Part shown: piece after piece, positions 1 through 9,135 of the stretch
Layout of the letters: each line of letters starts with the position of its first letter
Position numbering within the stretch: position 1 is the stretch's first letter
Source of the DNA: Rhodococcus sp. RD6.2
Lineage (GTDB): Bacteria > Actinomycetota > Actinomycetes > Mycobacteriales > Mycobacteriaceae
Length of the DNA stretch: 64,000 nucleotides
Direction of reading: 5' to 3'
Assembly (NCBI RefSeq): GCF_001040705.1
Contig: NZ_CVQP01000006.1
Coordinates: forward strand, 487,760 to 551,759
Made by a program: the position numbers and the translations under genes
Notes under the pieces: generated by a model
What the model saw: the letters and a program-made list of their open reading frames with translations, nothing else
Database searches by the model: none
Told to the model about the DNA's origin: nothing

Positions 1-123
1 GAGCACTACGCCCGAGCGCTCACGGGGGCGGGGCATCGTCCACTCGCCCGGATCCGCCCGACCCAACTCGGTGAGGCCGCGGCGATGGTCGGGGCCGCGG
101 ATCTGGCTCGCACGCGGATGTGA
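1..123 (+). CDS. ROK-family sugar kinase, C-terminal end (partial)
   Basis: Only the last 40 codons are in the window, ending at TGA 121-123. The translated end contains VGAADLAR (residues 30-37 of the fragment), preceded by a proline and a leucine-glycine pair. This matches the usual C-terminus of ROK-family glucokinases and repressors. The catalytic ATP-binding and DxGxT parts lie outside the window, so substrate cannot be judged. Polyphosphate- or ATP-dependent glucokinase is the likely role, by family only. It is followed by the acyltransferase gene on the same strand after about 95 bases. Confidence 0.6.
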   Translation, partial: EHYARALTGAGHRPLARIRPTQLGEAAAMVGAADLARTRM

Positions 124-218
124 CCGTCGACACCACCGGCGTGTCGTCGTCTGGTCGCGCACACCGGGCGTCGGTACAGTTCGCGACACCGGATGTGTCG
201 TCCGGTCGGGAGGTGAGC

Positions 219-941
219 ATGTGGTACTGGCTCTTCAAATATGTCCTTCTCGGCCCCATTCTGTTCGCCCTCGGCAGGCCCCGAATCGAAGGCGCGGAAC
301 ATCTTCCGGCGCACGGACCGGCGATCCTCGCGAGCAACCACCAGGCGGTGATGGACTCGTTCTATCTGCCGCTGCGGGCGCCGCGGCGCATCACCTTCCT
401 CGCGAAGAGCGAGTACTTCACCGGCCCCGGGCTCAAGGGGCGATTCCAGAAGTGGTTCTTCACCGCGGTCGGGCAGGTACCCATCGACCGCACCGGCGCG
501 GACGCCGCGGCCGACGCGCTCGCCGCGGGACTGCGGGTCCTCGGTGACGGCAATCTGCTCGGCATCTACCCGGAGGGCACACGCTCCCCGGACGGACGTC
601 TCTACAAGGGCAAGACCGGCATGGCCCGGATGGCACTCTCGTCGGGCGTGCCCGTGATCCCGGTCGCGATGATCGGCACCGCGAAACTCAATCCCATCGG
701 ATCCCGTTTTCCGCGACCGGCGAAGGTCGTGGTCCGGGTCGGTGAGCCGATCGACTTCTCGCGCTTCGCCGGGATGGCGGGCAACCGCTTCGTCGAGCGA
801 GCCGTCACCGACGAGGTGATGTACAAGCTGATGCAGCTATCCGGACAGGAGTACGTCGACGTCTACGCGGCGTCGCTGAAGACGTCCGCCCCGAACGCGC
901 ATACGCCGACCGCACCGGAGCGCGCCGTCGCGGAGAAGTGA
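219..941 (+). CDS. 1-acyl-sn-glycerol-3-phosphate acyltransferase (PlsC family; Rv2182c-like)
   Basis: A 240-residue membrane-associated acyltransferase of the PlsC/LPLAT family, which acylates lysophosphatidic acid or a related glycerophospholipid. Motif I is HQAVMD (His41, Asp46) and motif III is EGTRS (119-123), with FLAKSEYF between them. The hydrophobic N-terminus WYWLFKYVLLGPILFALG is typical of the actinobacterial subgroup. The frame stays open upstream to a GTG at 120, but I chose ATG 219. GGAGG (208-212) lies six bases before it and the conserved sequence begins there. It converges on the GT87 gene. The same pair is adjacent in M. tuberculosis (Rv2182c, Rv2181), so a role in cell-envelope phospholipid supply is plausible but inferred. 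Confidence 0.9.
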   Translation: MWYWLFKYVLLGPILFALGRPRIEGAEHLPAHGPAILASNHQAVMDSFYLPLRAPRRITFLAKSEYFTGPGLKGRFQKWFFTAVGQVPIDRTGADAAADALAAGLRVLGDGNLLGIYPEGTRSPDGRLYKGKTGMARMALSSGVPVIPVAMIGTAKLNPIGSRFPRPAKVVVRVGEPIDFSRFAGMAGNRFVERAVTDEVMYKLMQLSGQEYVDVYAASLKTSAPNAHTPTAPERAVAEK

Positions 942-959
942 TCAGGGAGTTGCTGATCA
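939..959. terminator. Short hairpin across both convergent stop codons
   Basis: TGATCAG (939-945) and CTGATCA (953-959) form a perfect 7-bp stem with a 7-nt loop. The left arm begins with the TGA stop of the acyltransferase. The right arm, read on the minus strand, begins with the TGA stop of the mannosyltransferase. There is no T-run, so termination strength is uncertain. Confidence 0.4.
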
Positions 960-2300
960 GAATGTGACGACGGGATCGGCGACGGGCCGCTCCGCGCCTG
1001 CCGTCGATGTCCGAGCGGGCAGCCGGACCACCGCGAGCAACACGAGCGTCGCGACGCCCCACCAGACGTACGACGACGCCAGCACCTGGTCGACGATCGG
1101 CCAGTCGAGGCCGCTGGACCGGCCCGGTGTGAGCCGCCAGTGCGGGGCGACGACCATCAGCGCGATGCCGGCGAGCGTCCACCCCGCCCACAGTGCCCGC
1201 CGCTTCGGTTCCTGCTCCGCCCGGCCGATCGCGAGGTGACCGAACGCCATCAGCAGCGGGACCACCCACACCCAGTGGTGCGACCACGACACCGGCGACG
1301 CCAGCAGTCCGAGGACCGCGACCGACGACACCGCGAGCACGAGGTGACCGGACGCGAGTACGCGGCGGACCGCGATCACCGTGACAACGAGGGCGAGCGC
1401 GCAGAGCGCCAGCCACACGACGGATCGAGCCGAATCCTCGAGCCCGAGGCGGGCCAGCATACCGTTGATCGACTGGTTCGCCGGATATGCGGGCCGGCCG
1501 ATGCGGCCGGAGTCCAGGAGCGTGTCCGTCCAGTACTGCTTCGCGTCGTCGAACGTCACGAGGAATCCGAGTGCGGTTCCGCCGAGGAAGCCGATGCCCG
1601 TGGTGATCGTGGCGCGGAAGTCCTTACGCAGCAAGAAGTACAGCACGAACACCGCGGGGGTCAGCTTGATCGCGGCCACCAGTCCGACGAGCAGTCCCCG
1701 CGGCCACGGCGTCCGAGGAAGCAGGCAGTCCGCGGCCACCAGTGCCATCAGCACGATGTTGACCTGCCCGTAGTCGAGCGTCGAGTACACGGGCTCGAGG
1801 AGCAGCGCGCCCGCGAACACGGACACCGCCGTCCACGTCGCCGTCGCGCGGTCGACGATCCCGAGTGAGCGGAGCGTCAGGGCGACGGTGCCGAACAGTG
1901 CCGCCAGCGAGATCGCGGTCAGTACGACGCTCGCCTGTTCCAGGCTGATCAGCGACAGCGGACTGAACACGATCGCGGCCAGCGGTGGATAGGTGAAGGG
2001 CAGTGCGCTGCCGATCTCGGTCGGCGGCATCGCGCCGTACAGTGCGAGGCCGTCCACGAGGGCGGTTCCGCCGAGCCGGTAGACGTCGAGGTCGATGCGG
2101 TAGTGGGCGGCGAACTCACGTAGCGGTGGGAACCCGACGAGGTTGTACGCGATTCCGATCAGCGCGGCGACCGTTGCCGCGATCCGCAGCATCGCCCCTG
2201 CCGGGGTCGCCGCGGGCGGCAGCCAACTGCGTCGAGACGACGCGGACTGGTCGGCGTCGACCTGCGCAGCTGCTGTCGCGGGGTCGCGGGGAGTCGGCAC
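957..2300 (-). CDS. GT87 polyprenol-phosphate-mannose-dependent alpha-(1->2)-mannosyltransferase (Rv2181-like)
   Basis: A multi-pass membrane GT-C glycosyltransferase of family GT87 (DUF2029), 447 residues. After the first transmembrane helix an acidic motif IDLDVYRLG faces the outside, the position of the catalytic aspartate in PimE. Further family marks are DYGQVNIVLM, AIKLTPAVFVLYFLL, the QYW segment and WSHHWVWVVPL. The M. tuberculosis enzyme at this locus (Rv2181) adds alpha-1,2-mannose branches to lipomannan and lipoarabinomannan using decaprenyl-phosphate-mannose; I infer the same here. GTG 2300 is preferred over the in-frame TTG 2303 because GAAGGA lies seven bases before it. A paralogue is at 57213-58568. 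Confidence 0.85.
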   Translation of the reverse strand: MPTPRDPATAAAQVDADQSASSRRSWLPPAATPAGAMLRIAATVAALIGIAYNLVGFPPLREFAAHYRIDLDVYRLGGTALVDGLALYGAMPPTEIGSALPFTYPPLAAIVFSPLSLISLEQASVVLTAISLAALFGTVALTLRSLGIVDRATATWTAVSVFAGALLLEPVYSTLDYGQVNIVLMALVAADCLLPRTPWPRGLLVGLVAAIKLTPAVFVLYFLLRKDFRATITTGIGFLGGTALGFLVTFDDAKQYWTDTLLDSGRIGRPAYPANQSINGMLARLGLEDSARSVVWLALCALALVVTVIAVRRVLASGHLVLAVSSVAVLGLLASPVSWSHHWVWVVPLLMAFGHLAIGRAEQEPKRRALWAGWTLAGIALMVVAPHWRLTPGRSSGLDWPIVDQVLASSYVWWGVATLVLLAVVRLPARTSTAGAERPVADPVVTF

Positions 2301-2364
2301 CAAGTCATCCTTCGGTTCGGGGGCGGTCGCGTCACCAGTGTGCCGGGCGCATAAGGTGCCCGTC

Positions 2365-2856
2365 GTGCGCTACTTCTACGACTGCGAGTTCATCGAGGAT
2401 GGTCGCACAATCGACCTGGTCTCCATCGGCGTGGCCGCCGAGGACGGCCGAGAGTTCTATGCGGTGTCCACCGAGTTCGACGCGTCCCGCGCCGGGAAGT
2501 GGGTTCGCAGCAATGTGCTCCCGAAGCTGCCGCCGCAGTCGTCTCCGGCGTGGCGCAGCCGCGAGAAGATCCGCGACGACCTGCTGAAGTTCCTGATCCC
2601 GCGGCCCGGCATCGTGCCCGAACTGTGGGCGTGGGTGGCCGCGTACGACCACGTGGCCCTGTGCCAGTTGTGGGGTGACATGACGGCGTTGCCGCAGTCG
2701 ATGCCGCGGTTCACGAGGGAACTCAAGCAGTACTGGGAGGACGGCGGCAGGCCCGCGCTGCCGCCCGCGCCGACCGACGCGCACGACGCGCTCGCCGACG
2801 CCCGCCACAACCTGGTGAAGTTCGAAGCCATCCGTCGGGCCCAGATGCTGCGCTGA
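2365..2856 (+). CDS. DEDDh 3'-5' exoribonuclease (Rv2179c-like)
   Basis: A 163-residue compact 3'-5' exoribonuclease of the DEDD superfamily. The first catalytic pair is in YDCEF (Asp6, Glu8), the second acidic site is in AYDHVALCQLW, and the last His and Asp are in HDALADARHN. Length and motifs match the M. tuberculosis protein Rv2179c, described as a minimal RNase T/oligoribonuclease-type fold. GTG 2365 was chosen because the product then begins MRYFYD as in that family. TAAGGT (2352-2357) ends seven bases before it, which suggests a leaderless transcript. The frame is open far upstream, but that part is antisense to the mannosyltransferase. The RNA substrate is unknown. Confidence 0.85.
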   Translation: MRYFYDCEFIEDGRTIDLVSIGVAAEDGREFYAVSTEFDASRAGKWVRSNVLPKLPPQSSPAWRSREKIRDDLLKFLIPRPGIVPELWAWVAAYDHVALCQLWGDMTALPQSMPRFTRELKQYWEDGGRPALPPAPTDAHDALADARHNLVKFEAIRRAQMLR

Positions 2857-2860
2857 CTGA

Positions 2861-4324
<1,464 letters not shown>

Positions 4325-4340
4325 ACGATTTTCAGTTGAC

Positions 4341-4377
4341 CCTCGGCCCGTCCCGGTTTCTCCGGGGCGGGCCGAGG
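4341..4377 (+). terminator. Strong intrinsic hairpin after aroG
   Basis: Arms 4341-4356 and 4362-4377 are complementary over 16 bp with one T-G wobble and a 5-nt TTTCT loop. It begins 16 bases after the aroG stop. The stem is very G+C-rich and has no U-tract, as is common for actinobacterial terminators. Confidence 0.75.
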
Positions 4378-4460
4378 TGCGTTCCGGGCCGACGGTGTCG
4401 GCGCCCGGCGTTATGGTCGCGGTGATCGATGAATCCCACACCGAGAGTGAGGCACGCATC

Positions 4461-5216
4461 ATGAAGATCACCGAACCGCAGCTCGGCGCACCCTGCTGGT
4501 CCGAACTGGGCACCACCGACCTGGCCGCCGCGGGCGCGTTCTACTCGGAACTGCTGGGCTGGACCCCGGGCGAGCCCAGCGCGGACGCGGGCGGCTACAC
4601 GAGAATGCTCCTCGACGGCGACCCGGTGGCCGCAACCAGCCCGCTGTACCAGGAGGGACAGCCGGTCGCCTGGACCGTGTCCATCGCGGTCGCGGACGCC
4701 GACGCGACCGCGGCGAAGGCGACCGCGGCCGGAGGAACTGTGATCGCCCCGCCGATGGACGTGTTCGACCTCGGTCGGTTCGCGGTCCTCGCCGACCCGA
4801 CGGGCGCGGTGTTCTCCGTGTGGCAAGCCCGGGCGTTTGCAGGTGCCGCGCGGCGGGACGAGACCGGCGCACTGTGCTGGATCGAGCTGCGTACCCGCGA
4901 CACCGCCGCCGCGCAGGCGTTCTACACCGAGGTGTTCGGTTGGTCCGTCAACGCCGGTGAGGGTTACACCCAGTTCGGGCTGGAGGGTGCCGATTTCGGC
5001 GGCATGATGGCGATGGGACCGGATTTTCCGGAGGGCATCCCGCCGCATTGGGCGCTCTACTTCGGCGTGGACGACGTGGACGCGTCGGCCGCGAAGGCCA
5101 CCGAGCTCGGTGGCATGGTGCACGTCCCCGGCACCGACATCCCCGGCGCCGGCAGGTTCGCGGTGCTCACCGACCCGCAGGGCGGGGCGTTCGCGATCTA
5201 CACGCCGCAGTCTTGA
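4461..5216 (+). CDS. Two-domain VOC-superfamily (glyoxalase/bleomycin-resistance-like) protein
   Basis: A 251-residue cytosolic protein made of two tandem vicinal-oxygen-chelate domains, about residues 8-122 and 131-250. Each repeats the same pattern: a W-x-E-L strand, then an AAAxAFYxELFGW-type helix, then a GRFAVLxDPxGAxFxxW/Y end (GRFAVLADPTGAVFSVWQ and GRFAVLTDPQGGAFAIY). This is the architecture of M. tuberculosis Rv0577 (CFP30B). Possible roles are methylglyoxal handling, drug binding or an unknown lyase. No substrate can be named. ATG 4461 gives the conserved start; GAGAGTGAGG lies about ten bases before it. The gene is isolated behind the aroG terminator and converges on the next gene with a 10-base gap. 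Confidence 0.75.
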   Translation: MKITEPQLGAPCWSELGTTDLAAAGAFYSELLGWTPGEPSADAGGYTRMLLDGDPVAATSPLYQEGQPVAWTVSIAVADADATAAKATAAGGTVIAPPMDVFDLGRFAVLADPTGAVFSVWQARAFAGAARRDETGALCWIELRTRDTAAAQAFYTEVFGWSVNAGEGYTQFGLEGADFGGMMAMGPDFPEGIPPHWALYFGVDDVDASAAKATELGGMVHVPGTDIPGAGRFAVLTDPQGGAFAIYTPQS

Positions 5217-5226
5217 CCGGAACCCG

Positions 5227-5625
5227 CTAGATCGGCGCAGACCACGCCGGGTAGACGAAGTGGCCCGGTCCGCCGCCGGGCAGTGACGACCCGGTGACGT
5301 TCGGCAGGTTCGAGGGCAGCTGCACCAGCTTGTGCGGGTTGCCGTCGCGGTCGGCCTGCCAGCACTCCAGCAGCACGCCGTGGAAGGCGGTGCACACGAT
5401 GCGGGTGCTGTTGCCGTACGGAGACGTCAGCCGATCCTGGTTGACGAACGGATTCCAGTACGCGGGGTTGTCCGGCGTCAGGAAGTTCGACTTCTCGAAC
5501 GGGACGAGCGGGGTCGGATAGTCCGGCACCGTCGGCCAGGCGTCGGCGGCGTGGGCAGCGGCGGGTGCGGCGAGAACGGCGACCGCGGCCAGTGGGCCGG
5601 CCAGCCACAGCGAGCGACGGGGCAT
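5227..5625 (-). CDS. Small secreted protein of unknown function
   Basis: Unrecognised 132-residue protein with a clear Sec signal peptide: arginines at 3-4, a hydrophobic core, and cleavage expected after AHA (about residue 26). The mature part is about 105 residues, rich in Pro, Asn and aromatic residues (for example SNFLTPDNPAYWNPF), with two cysteines (in IVCTAF and LECWQ) that could form a disulfide. Start ATG 5625 has an excellent ribosome site, AGAGGAGG, four bases upstream. It lies just downstream of pknL on the same strand but is separated by about 65 bases with its own RBS. No function is proposed. Confidence 0.75.
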   Translation of the reverse strand: MPRRSLWLAGPLAAVAVLAAPAAAHAADAWPTVPDYPTPLVPFEKSNFLTPDNPAYWNPFVNQDRLTSPYGNSTRIVCTAFHGVLLECWQADRDGNPHKLVQLPSNLPNVTGSSLPGGGPGHFVYPAWSAPI

Positions 5626-5690
5626 CGGTCCTCCTCTGGACGTGTGTCCTGTGTGTCGAGGGAGTTGAGGCGCGCGTTACCGGGTGTTCG

Positions 5691-7718
5691 TCAGGGCAGG
5701 GCCGTCAGCGTCACGGTGCCGCCGGGCTCGATTCGCTCGCCGACACCGGGATTCTGTGCGACCACCAGTGACTTGTCGGACTTCGATACCCTCCGGACCT
5801 CGACGTCGAGGCCGAGGCGCTTGAGCTCGTCCCGGGCCGACCCGACGGTGCGCCCCAGGAAAGACGGCATCTTCACCGCGGTCGACACCGTCAGGGTCAC
5901 ACTCGACCCGGCGCCGACCGTGGTGCCCGATGCCGGGTCGGAGCCGATCACGTCGCCCGCGTCGACGTCCTCGTCGAAGACCTCGCGGGTGTCGGACACG
6001 GCGATTCCGAGCGCGTCGAGTTCGGCGCGGGCCTGATCAACGGTCTTGCCCTGCAGATCCGGCACCTCGACCGGCGGTGACCCCTTGCTGCGCAGGACCT
6101 TCACCTCGGATCCGACGGGGAGCACGGTGCCGGGGCCGGGGTCGAGGGCGGCGACGGACCCGACGGGGGCGTTGGTGCTGAATGCCTCACCGCCGTCGAC
6201 GGGGACGAACGTCCGGGACCGGAGGGCGTCCTCGACGGCGGCGACGTCGGCACCGACGGACAGGGAGGGGACGGTGGGCTTGCCGAGTGAAACGAGCAGC
6301 GCCACCGATCCGTCGCGAGGCACCCTGGCGCCCGTGTCGGGGTCGGTGCCGAGGAGCGTGTCGACGGCCACGGTGTCCGAGTACTCGCCGCGGATCTCCG
6401 TCGTCAGTCCCGCGGCCTCGATCGTCGCCGTTGCCGCATCCCGGTTCATCCCTTCCACGGACGGCACCGACGTGTAGCGACCGGAGCCGAGCCACCAGCC
6501 CCCGAGCCCGACGAGAGCGGCCAGGAGGACGATCACGGTCAACCAGATCACCATCGACCGCCGCGACCGCAGCCGATCGGCAGCGAAGTCGGGGAACTCG
6601 TACCGGCGCGAGTCCGGATGGTCGTCGCGTTCGGCCGGATCCATCGGATCGTGGGGCCAGTCCTCGCGATGTGTCAGCTGGGTGACGGCCTTCGTCGGCT
6701 GCGGCGTGACGTGCTCGACCGCGGGATGCGCGACGACAGTGGTCGGCGCGGCGGTGGAGACCGTCGGTGCGGCGGACCCCGACACCTCGGTGGCCGTGGT
6801 GGCCGCCGCGACCTGCATCGCCGCACTCAGGTGCTGTGCGGAGCGTCGGGGGGCGGGGACGCGGTAGTCCGGCAGGTTGAGCTGTCGGGCCGCGCCCTGC
6901 AGCGCGGCACTCATCTCGCCCGCGTGCGCGAACCGATCCTCGGGGTTGCGCGCGGTGGCCTGGAGAACGATCTGGTCGAACTCGGCGGGCACGCCGGGGA
7001 TCATCGAACTCGGTGCGGGGACGTCGGTGTTGATCCGCTGGTAGGCGATCGACAGGGACGTGTCGCCGGTGAACGGAGTTCGCCCGGTGAGCGTTTCGAA
7101 CAACATCAGGCCCGTGGCGTAGACGTCGCTGCGGGGGTCGGCGTAGCCGGAGGTGACCTGCTCGGGCGACAGGTACGCGGCGGTGCCGAGGATGACGCTC
7201 GACGAGGTGACGTTGGACGCCGCGACCGCGCGTACGAGGCCGAAATCGGCGATCTTCACCTCACCCGCGTCCGAGATCAGGATGTTCTCCGGCTTGACGT
7301 CGCGGTGCACCAGTCCGGCGCGGTGCGCGACGGCGAGGGCATCGAGCACCGGGCGGACCACCGCCGTCGACGCATGCGGTGGCATCGGTCCGCGTTCGCG
7401 GAGCAGTTCCCGCAGCGTTCCGCCCGCGACCAGCTCCATCACGAGGAAGACGTGTTCGCCGTCGACGCCCTGATCGTGGACGGCGACGAGGCCGGGATGG
7501 CTCAGCCGGGCCACGGCTCTGGCCTCGAACTCGAATCGGGACAGGAACTGCGGGTCCTGCGCGAACTGCGGGTCCATGACCTTGATCGCGACCGGCCTGT
7601 CCAACCGCAGGTCCATGCCGCGGTAGACCGTGGACATGCCTCCGCGCGCGATCGGGGCGTCCACCCGATAACGTCGCTCGAGCAGCTCGCCGATGAGCCG
7701 CTGATCGCCTGCCCCCAC
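5691..7718 (-). CDS. pknL: Transmembrane serine/threonine protein kinase PknL with four PASTA domains
   Basis: A 675-residue receptor-like Hanks-type kinase. Kinase domain about 18-285: glycine loop GGMST (26-30), ATP lysine Lys46 (VAIK), HRDVKPEN (138-145), DFG (158-160), activation-loop Thr/Ser TSSS (171-174), and SPEQ. A Thr/Pro-rich linker (300-350) and acidic juxtamembrane stretch lead to one transmembrane helix (388-410). The extracytoplasmic part holds four PASTA repeats, about 415-482, 483-550, 551-616 and 617-675, which bind peptidoglycan fragments or lipid II in related kinases. M. tuberculosis PknL, at the same locus, is about 400 residues and lacks PASTA domains. GTG 7718 has GAGGTAA just upstream. 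It is divergent from the gene for its predicted substrate. Confidence 0.94.
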   Translation of the reverse strand: MGAGDQRLIGELLERRYRVDAPIARGGMSTVYRGMDLRLDRPVAIKVMDPQFAQDPQFLSRFEFEARAVARLSHPGLVAVHDQGVDGEHVFLVMELVAGGTLRELLRERGPMPPHASTAVVRPVLDALAVAHRAGLVHRDVKPENILISDAGEVKIADFGLVRAVAASNVTSSSVILGTAAYLSPEQVTSGYADPRSDVYATGLMLFETLTGRTPFTGDTSLSIAYQRINTDVPAPSSMIPGVPAEFDQIVLQATARNPEDRFAHAGEMSAALQGAARQLNLPDYRVPAPRRSAQHLSAAMQVAAATTATEVSGSAAPTVSTAAPTTVVAHPAVEHVTPQPTKAVTQLTHREDWPHDPMDPAERDDHPDSRRYEFPDFAADRLRSRRSMVIWLTVIVLLAALVGLGGWWLGSGRYTSVPSVEGMNRDAATATIEAAGLTTEIRGEYSDTVAVDTLLGTDPDTGARVPRDGSVALLVSLGKPTVPSLSVGADVAAVEDALRSRTFVPVDGGEAFSTNAPVGSVAALDPGPGTVLPVGSEVKVLRSKGSPPVEVPDLQGKTVDQARAELDALGIAVSDTREVFDEDVDAGDVIGSDPASGTTVGAGSSVTLTVSTAVKMPSFLGRTVGSARDELKRLGLDVEVRRVSKSDKSLVVAQNPGVGERIEPGGTVTLTALP

Positions 7719-7842
7719 CCGGAGTTACCTCGCTTCTCGTGATGCTGCCCGCAGGCAGGTCGACGCCGCCCCTAGGCGGTCCTGTGCGATCGATCGTAGC
7801 CAGCGCGGTCACCCGTCGGCCGAACCCGATACCGTAGCGGGT

Positions 7843-8208
7843 GTGAGTGCCATTCCGTACACCGACGACGTCCTCGATCCCAGCGTCTCGCTGCTGCAGT
7901 TGCCCGACGTGGCCAAGGTCCTCGGTCTCGTGGTCACACGAGTCCATCAGATGCTGCGCGACGGCGAGCTGATCGCGATCCGGCGTGACGGCATCATCTC
8001 CGTGCCCGAGGACTTCTTCTCCGACGACGGCGTCGTCCGGATGCTTCCCGGCCTGCTGAGCGTCCTGCGCGACGGCGGGTACACGGACGTGGAAATCCTT
8101 CGCTGGCTGTTCACCGAGGACGACACGTTGCCGGGAACTCCGGTCGCTGCCCTGCACACGGACTCGGCGCGCGAGGTGGTCCGTCGCGCGCAGGCGATGG
8201 CGTTCTGA
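7843..8208 (+). CDS. Helix-turn-helix DNA-binding protein, Rv2175c-like (PknL substrate)
   Basis: A 121-residue basic-fold DNA-binding protein. Residues about 20-60 form a winged-helix/excisionase-like HTH (LPDVAKVLGLVVTRVHQMLR). The C-terminal half (EDFFSDDGVVRMLPGLLSVL through EILRWLFTEDD) matches the Rv2175c family. In M. tuberculosis the orthologue is divergent from pknL and phosphorylation by PknL at an N-terminal threonine weakens DNA binding; here Thr7 (IPYTDD) is a candidate, by inference. GTG 7843 is preceded by TACCGT (7830-7835) with seven intervening bases, pointing to a leaderless mRNA. The pknL-facing intergenic region probably carries both promoters. Confidence 0.85.
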   Translation: MSAIPYTDDVLDPSVSLLQLPDVAKVLGLVVTRVHQMLRDGELIAIRRDGIISVPEDFFSDDGVVRMLPGLLSVLRDGGYTDVEILRWLFTEDDTLPGTPVAALHTDSAREVVRRAQAMAF

Positions 8209-8225
8209 CCCTGGTCGACGCCCGT

Positions 8226-8251
8226 CCACCGGCGTAACGTCACGCCGGTGG
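8226..8251. promoter_or_regulatory. Palindromic operator candidate over the SDR promoter
   Basis: CCACCGGCGT (8226-8235) and ACGCCGGTGG (8242-8251) are perfectly complementary around a 6-base centre. A T-G wobble and a G-C pair extend it to 8224-8253. The left arm runs into the -10-like TAACGT (8235-8240), and the GTG start of the SDR gene (8248) is inside the right arm. It could be a repressor operator, or an RNA hairpin closing off the preceding gene. Confidence 0.5.
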
Positions 8252-9135
8252 GCAGCCTTGCAGGCAAGGTCGTACTGATCACCGGCGCAGCGCGCGGCAT
8301 CGGGGAAGAGGTGGCCCAGCGGCTGCACCGCCGCGGCGCCCGACTCGTTCTCGTCGACCTCGACGAGGTTCCCCTGAACGCTCTGGCCGCGGAACTCGGG
8401 GACCGGGTGGCGACTGCCGTCGCCGATGTCACGGATCTGGGGTCGATGAACGCCGCGGTGGCGACGGGAGTCGACGCGTTCGGGGGACTCGACGTCGTGG
8501 TCGCCAATGCGGGAATCGGCAGCTACGGCTCCGTCCTCGCCGTCGACCCGGCGGCGTTCAGGCGGGTGATCGACGTCAACCTGATCGGCGCATTCCACAC
8601 CGTTCGCGCAGCCCTGCCCTCGATCATCGACCGCCGGGGCTACGTGCTCGTCGTGTCGTCCGCGGCGGCCTACGTCCCGTCCCCGGGCATGGCCGCATAC
8701 GACGCCTCGAAGGCCGGCCTCGAACATTTCGCGAACGCCCTGCGCCTCGAGGTCGCGCACCGCGGCGTCGACGTCGGGTCCGCCCACATGGCGTGGATCG
8801 ACACCCCGCTCGTGCGGGAAGCGAAGGCCGACCTCGCATCGTTCCGGTCGATGCTGAATTCGCTCCCCGGTCCGTTGGGGCGGACGGTGTCGGTGCAGGA
8901 GTGCGGTGAACGGCTCGAGAAGGGCATCGCCGACCGCTCACGACACATCGACGTCCCCGGCTGGGTCGCATGGCTGCGGCGGCTGCGTCCGGTGCTACAG
9001 ACGCGGCTCGGGGAGCGTGATGTCCGCCGGACGGCCGCCGAGGGTGTGCCGCAGATGGACTCCGAGGTCGAGGCGCTCGGCCGATCCGTCAGCGCTCGGA
9101 CCCGGTCCCTCGGTGACGGTCACACCGCAGGCTGA
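8248..9135 (+). CDS. Short-chain dehydrogenase/reductase (SDR)
   Basis: A classical NAD(P)-dependent SDR oxidoreductase of 295 residues. It has the Rossmann cofactor motif TGAARGIG (12-19), the NAG motif (87-89), and the catalytic Ser138, Tyr151 and Lys155 (SSAAAYVPSPGMAAYDASK). Asp37-Asp39 after beta-2 (LVDLDE) favours NAD(H). The C-terminal tail of about 60 residues beyond the core is typical of mycobacterial SDRs annotated as short-chain oxidoreductases of unknown substrate. Its 3' end overlaps the convergent crtB by 16 bases. A role in carotenoid or lipid modification is possible from location only. TAACGT ends seven bases before GTG 8248, suggesting leaderless translation. Confidence 0.88.
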   Translation: MGSLAGKVVLITGAARGIGEEVAQRLHRRGARLVLVDLDEVPLNALAAELGDRVATAVADVTDLGSMNAAVATGVDAFGGLDVVVANAGIGSYGSVLAVDPAAFRRVIDVNLIGAFHTVRAALPSIIDRRGYVLVVSSAAAYVPSPGMAAYDASKAGLEHFANALRLEVAHRGVDVGSAHMAWIDTPLVREAKADLASFRSMLNSLPGPLGRTVSVQECGERLEKGIADRSRHIDVPGWVAWLRRLRPVLQTRLGERDVRRTAAEGVPQMDSEVEALGRSVSARTRSLGDGHTAG

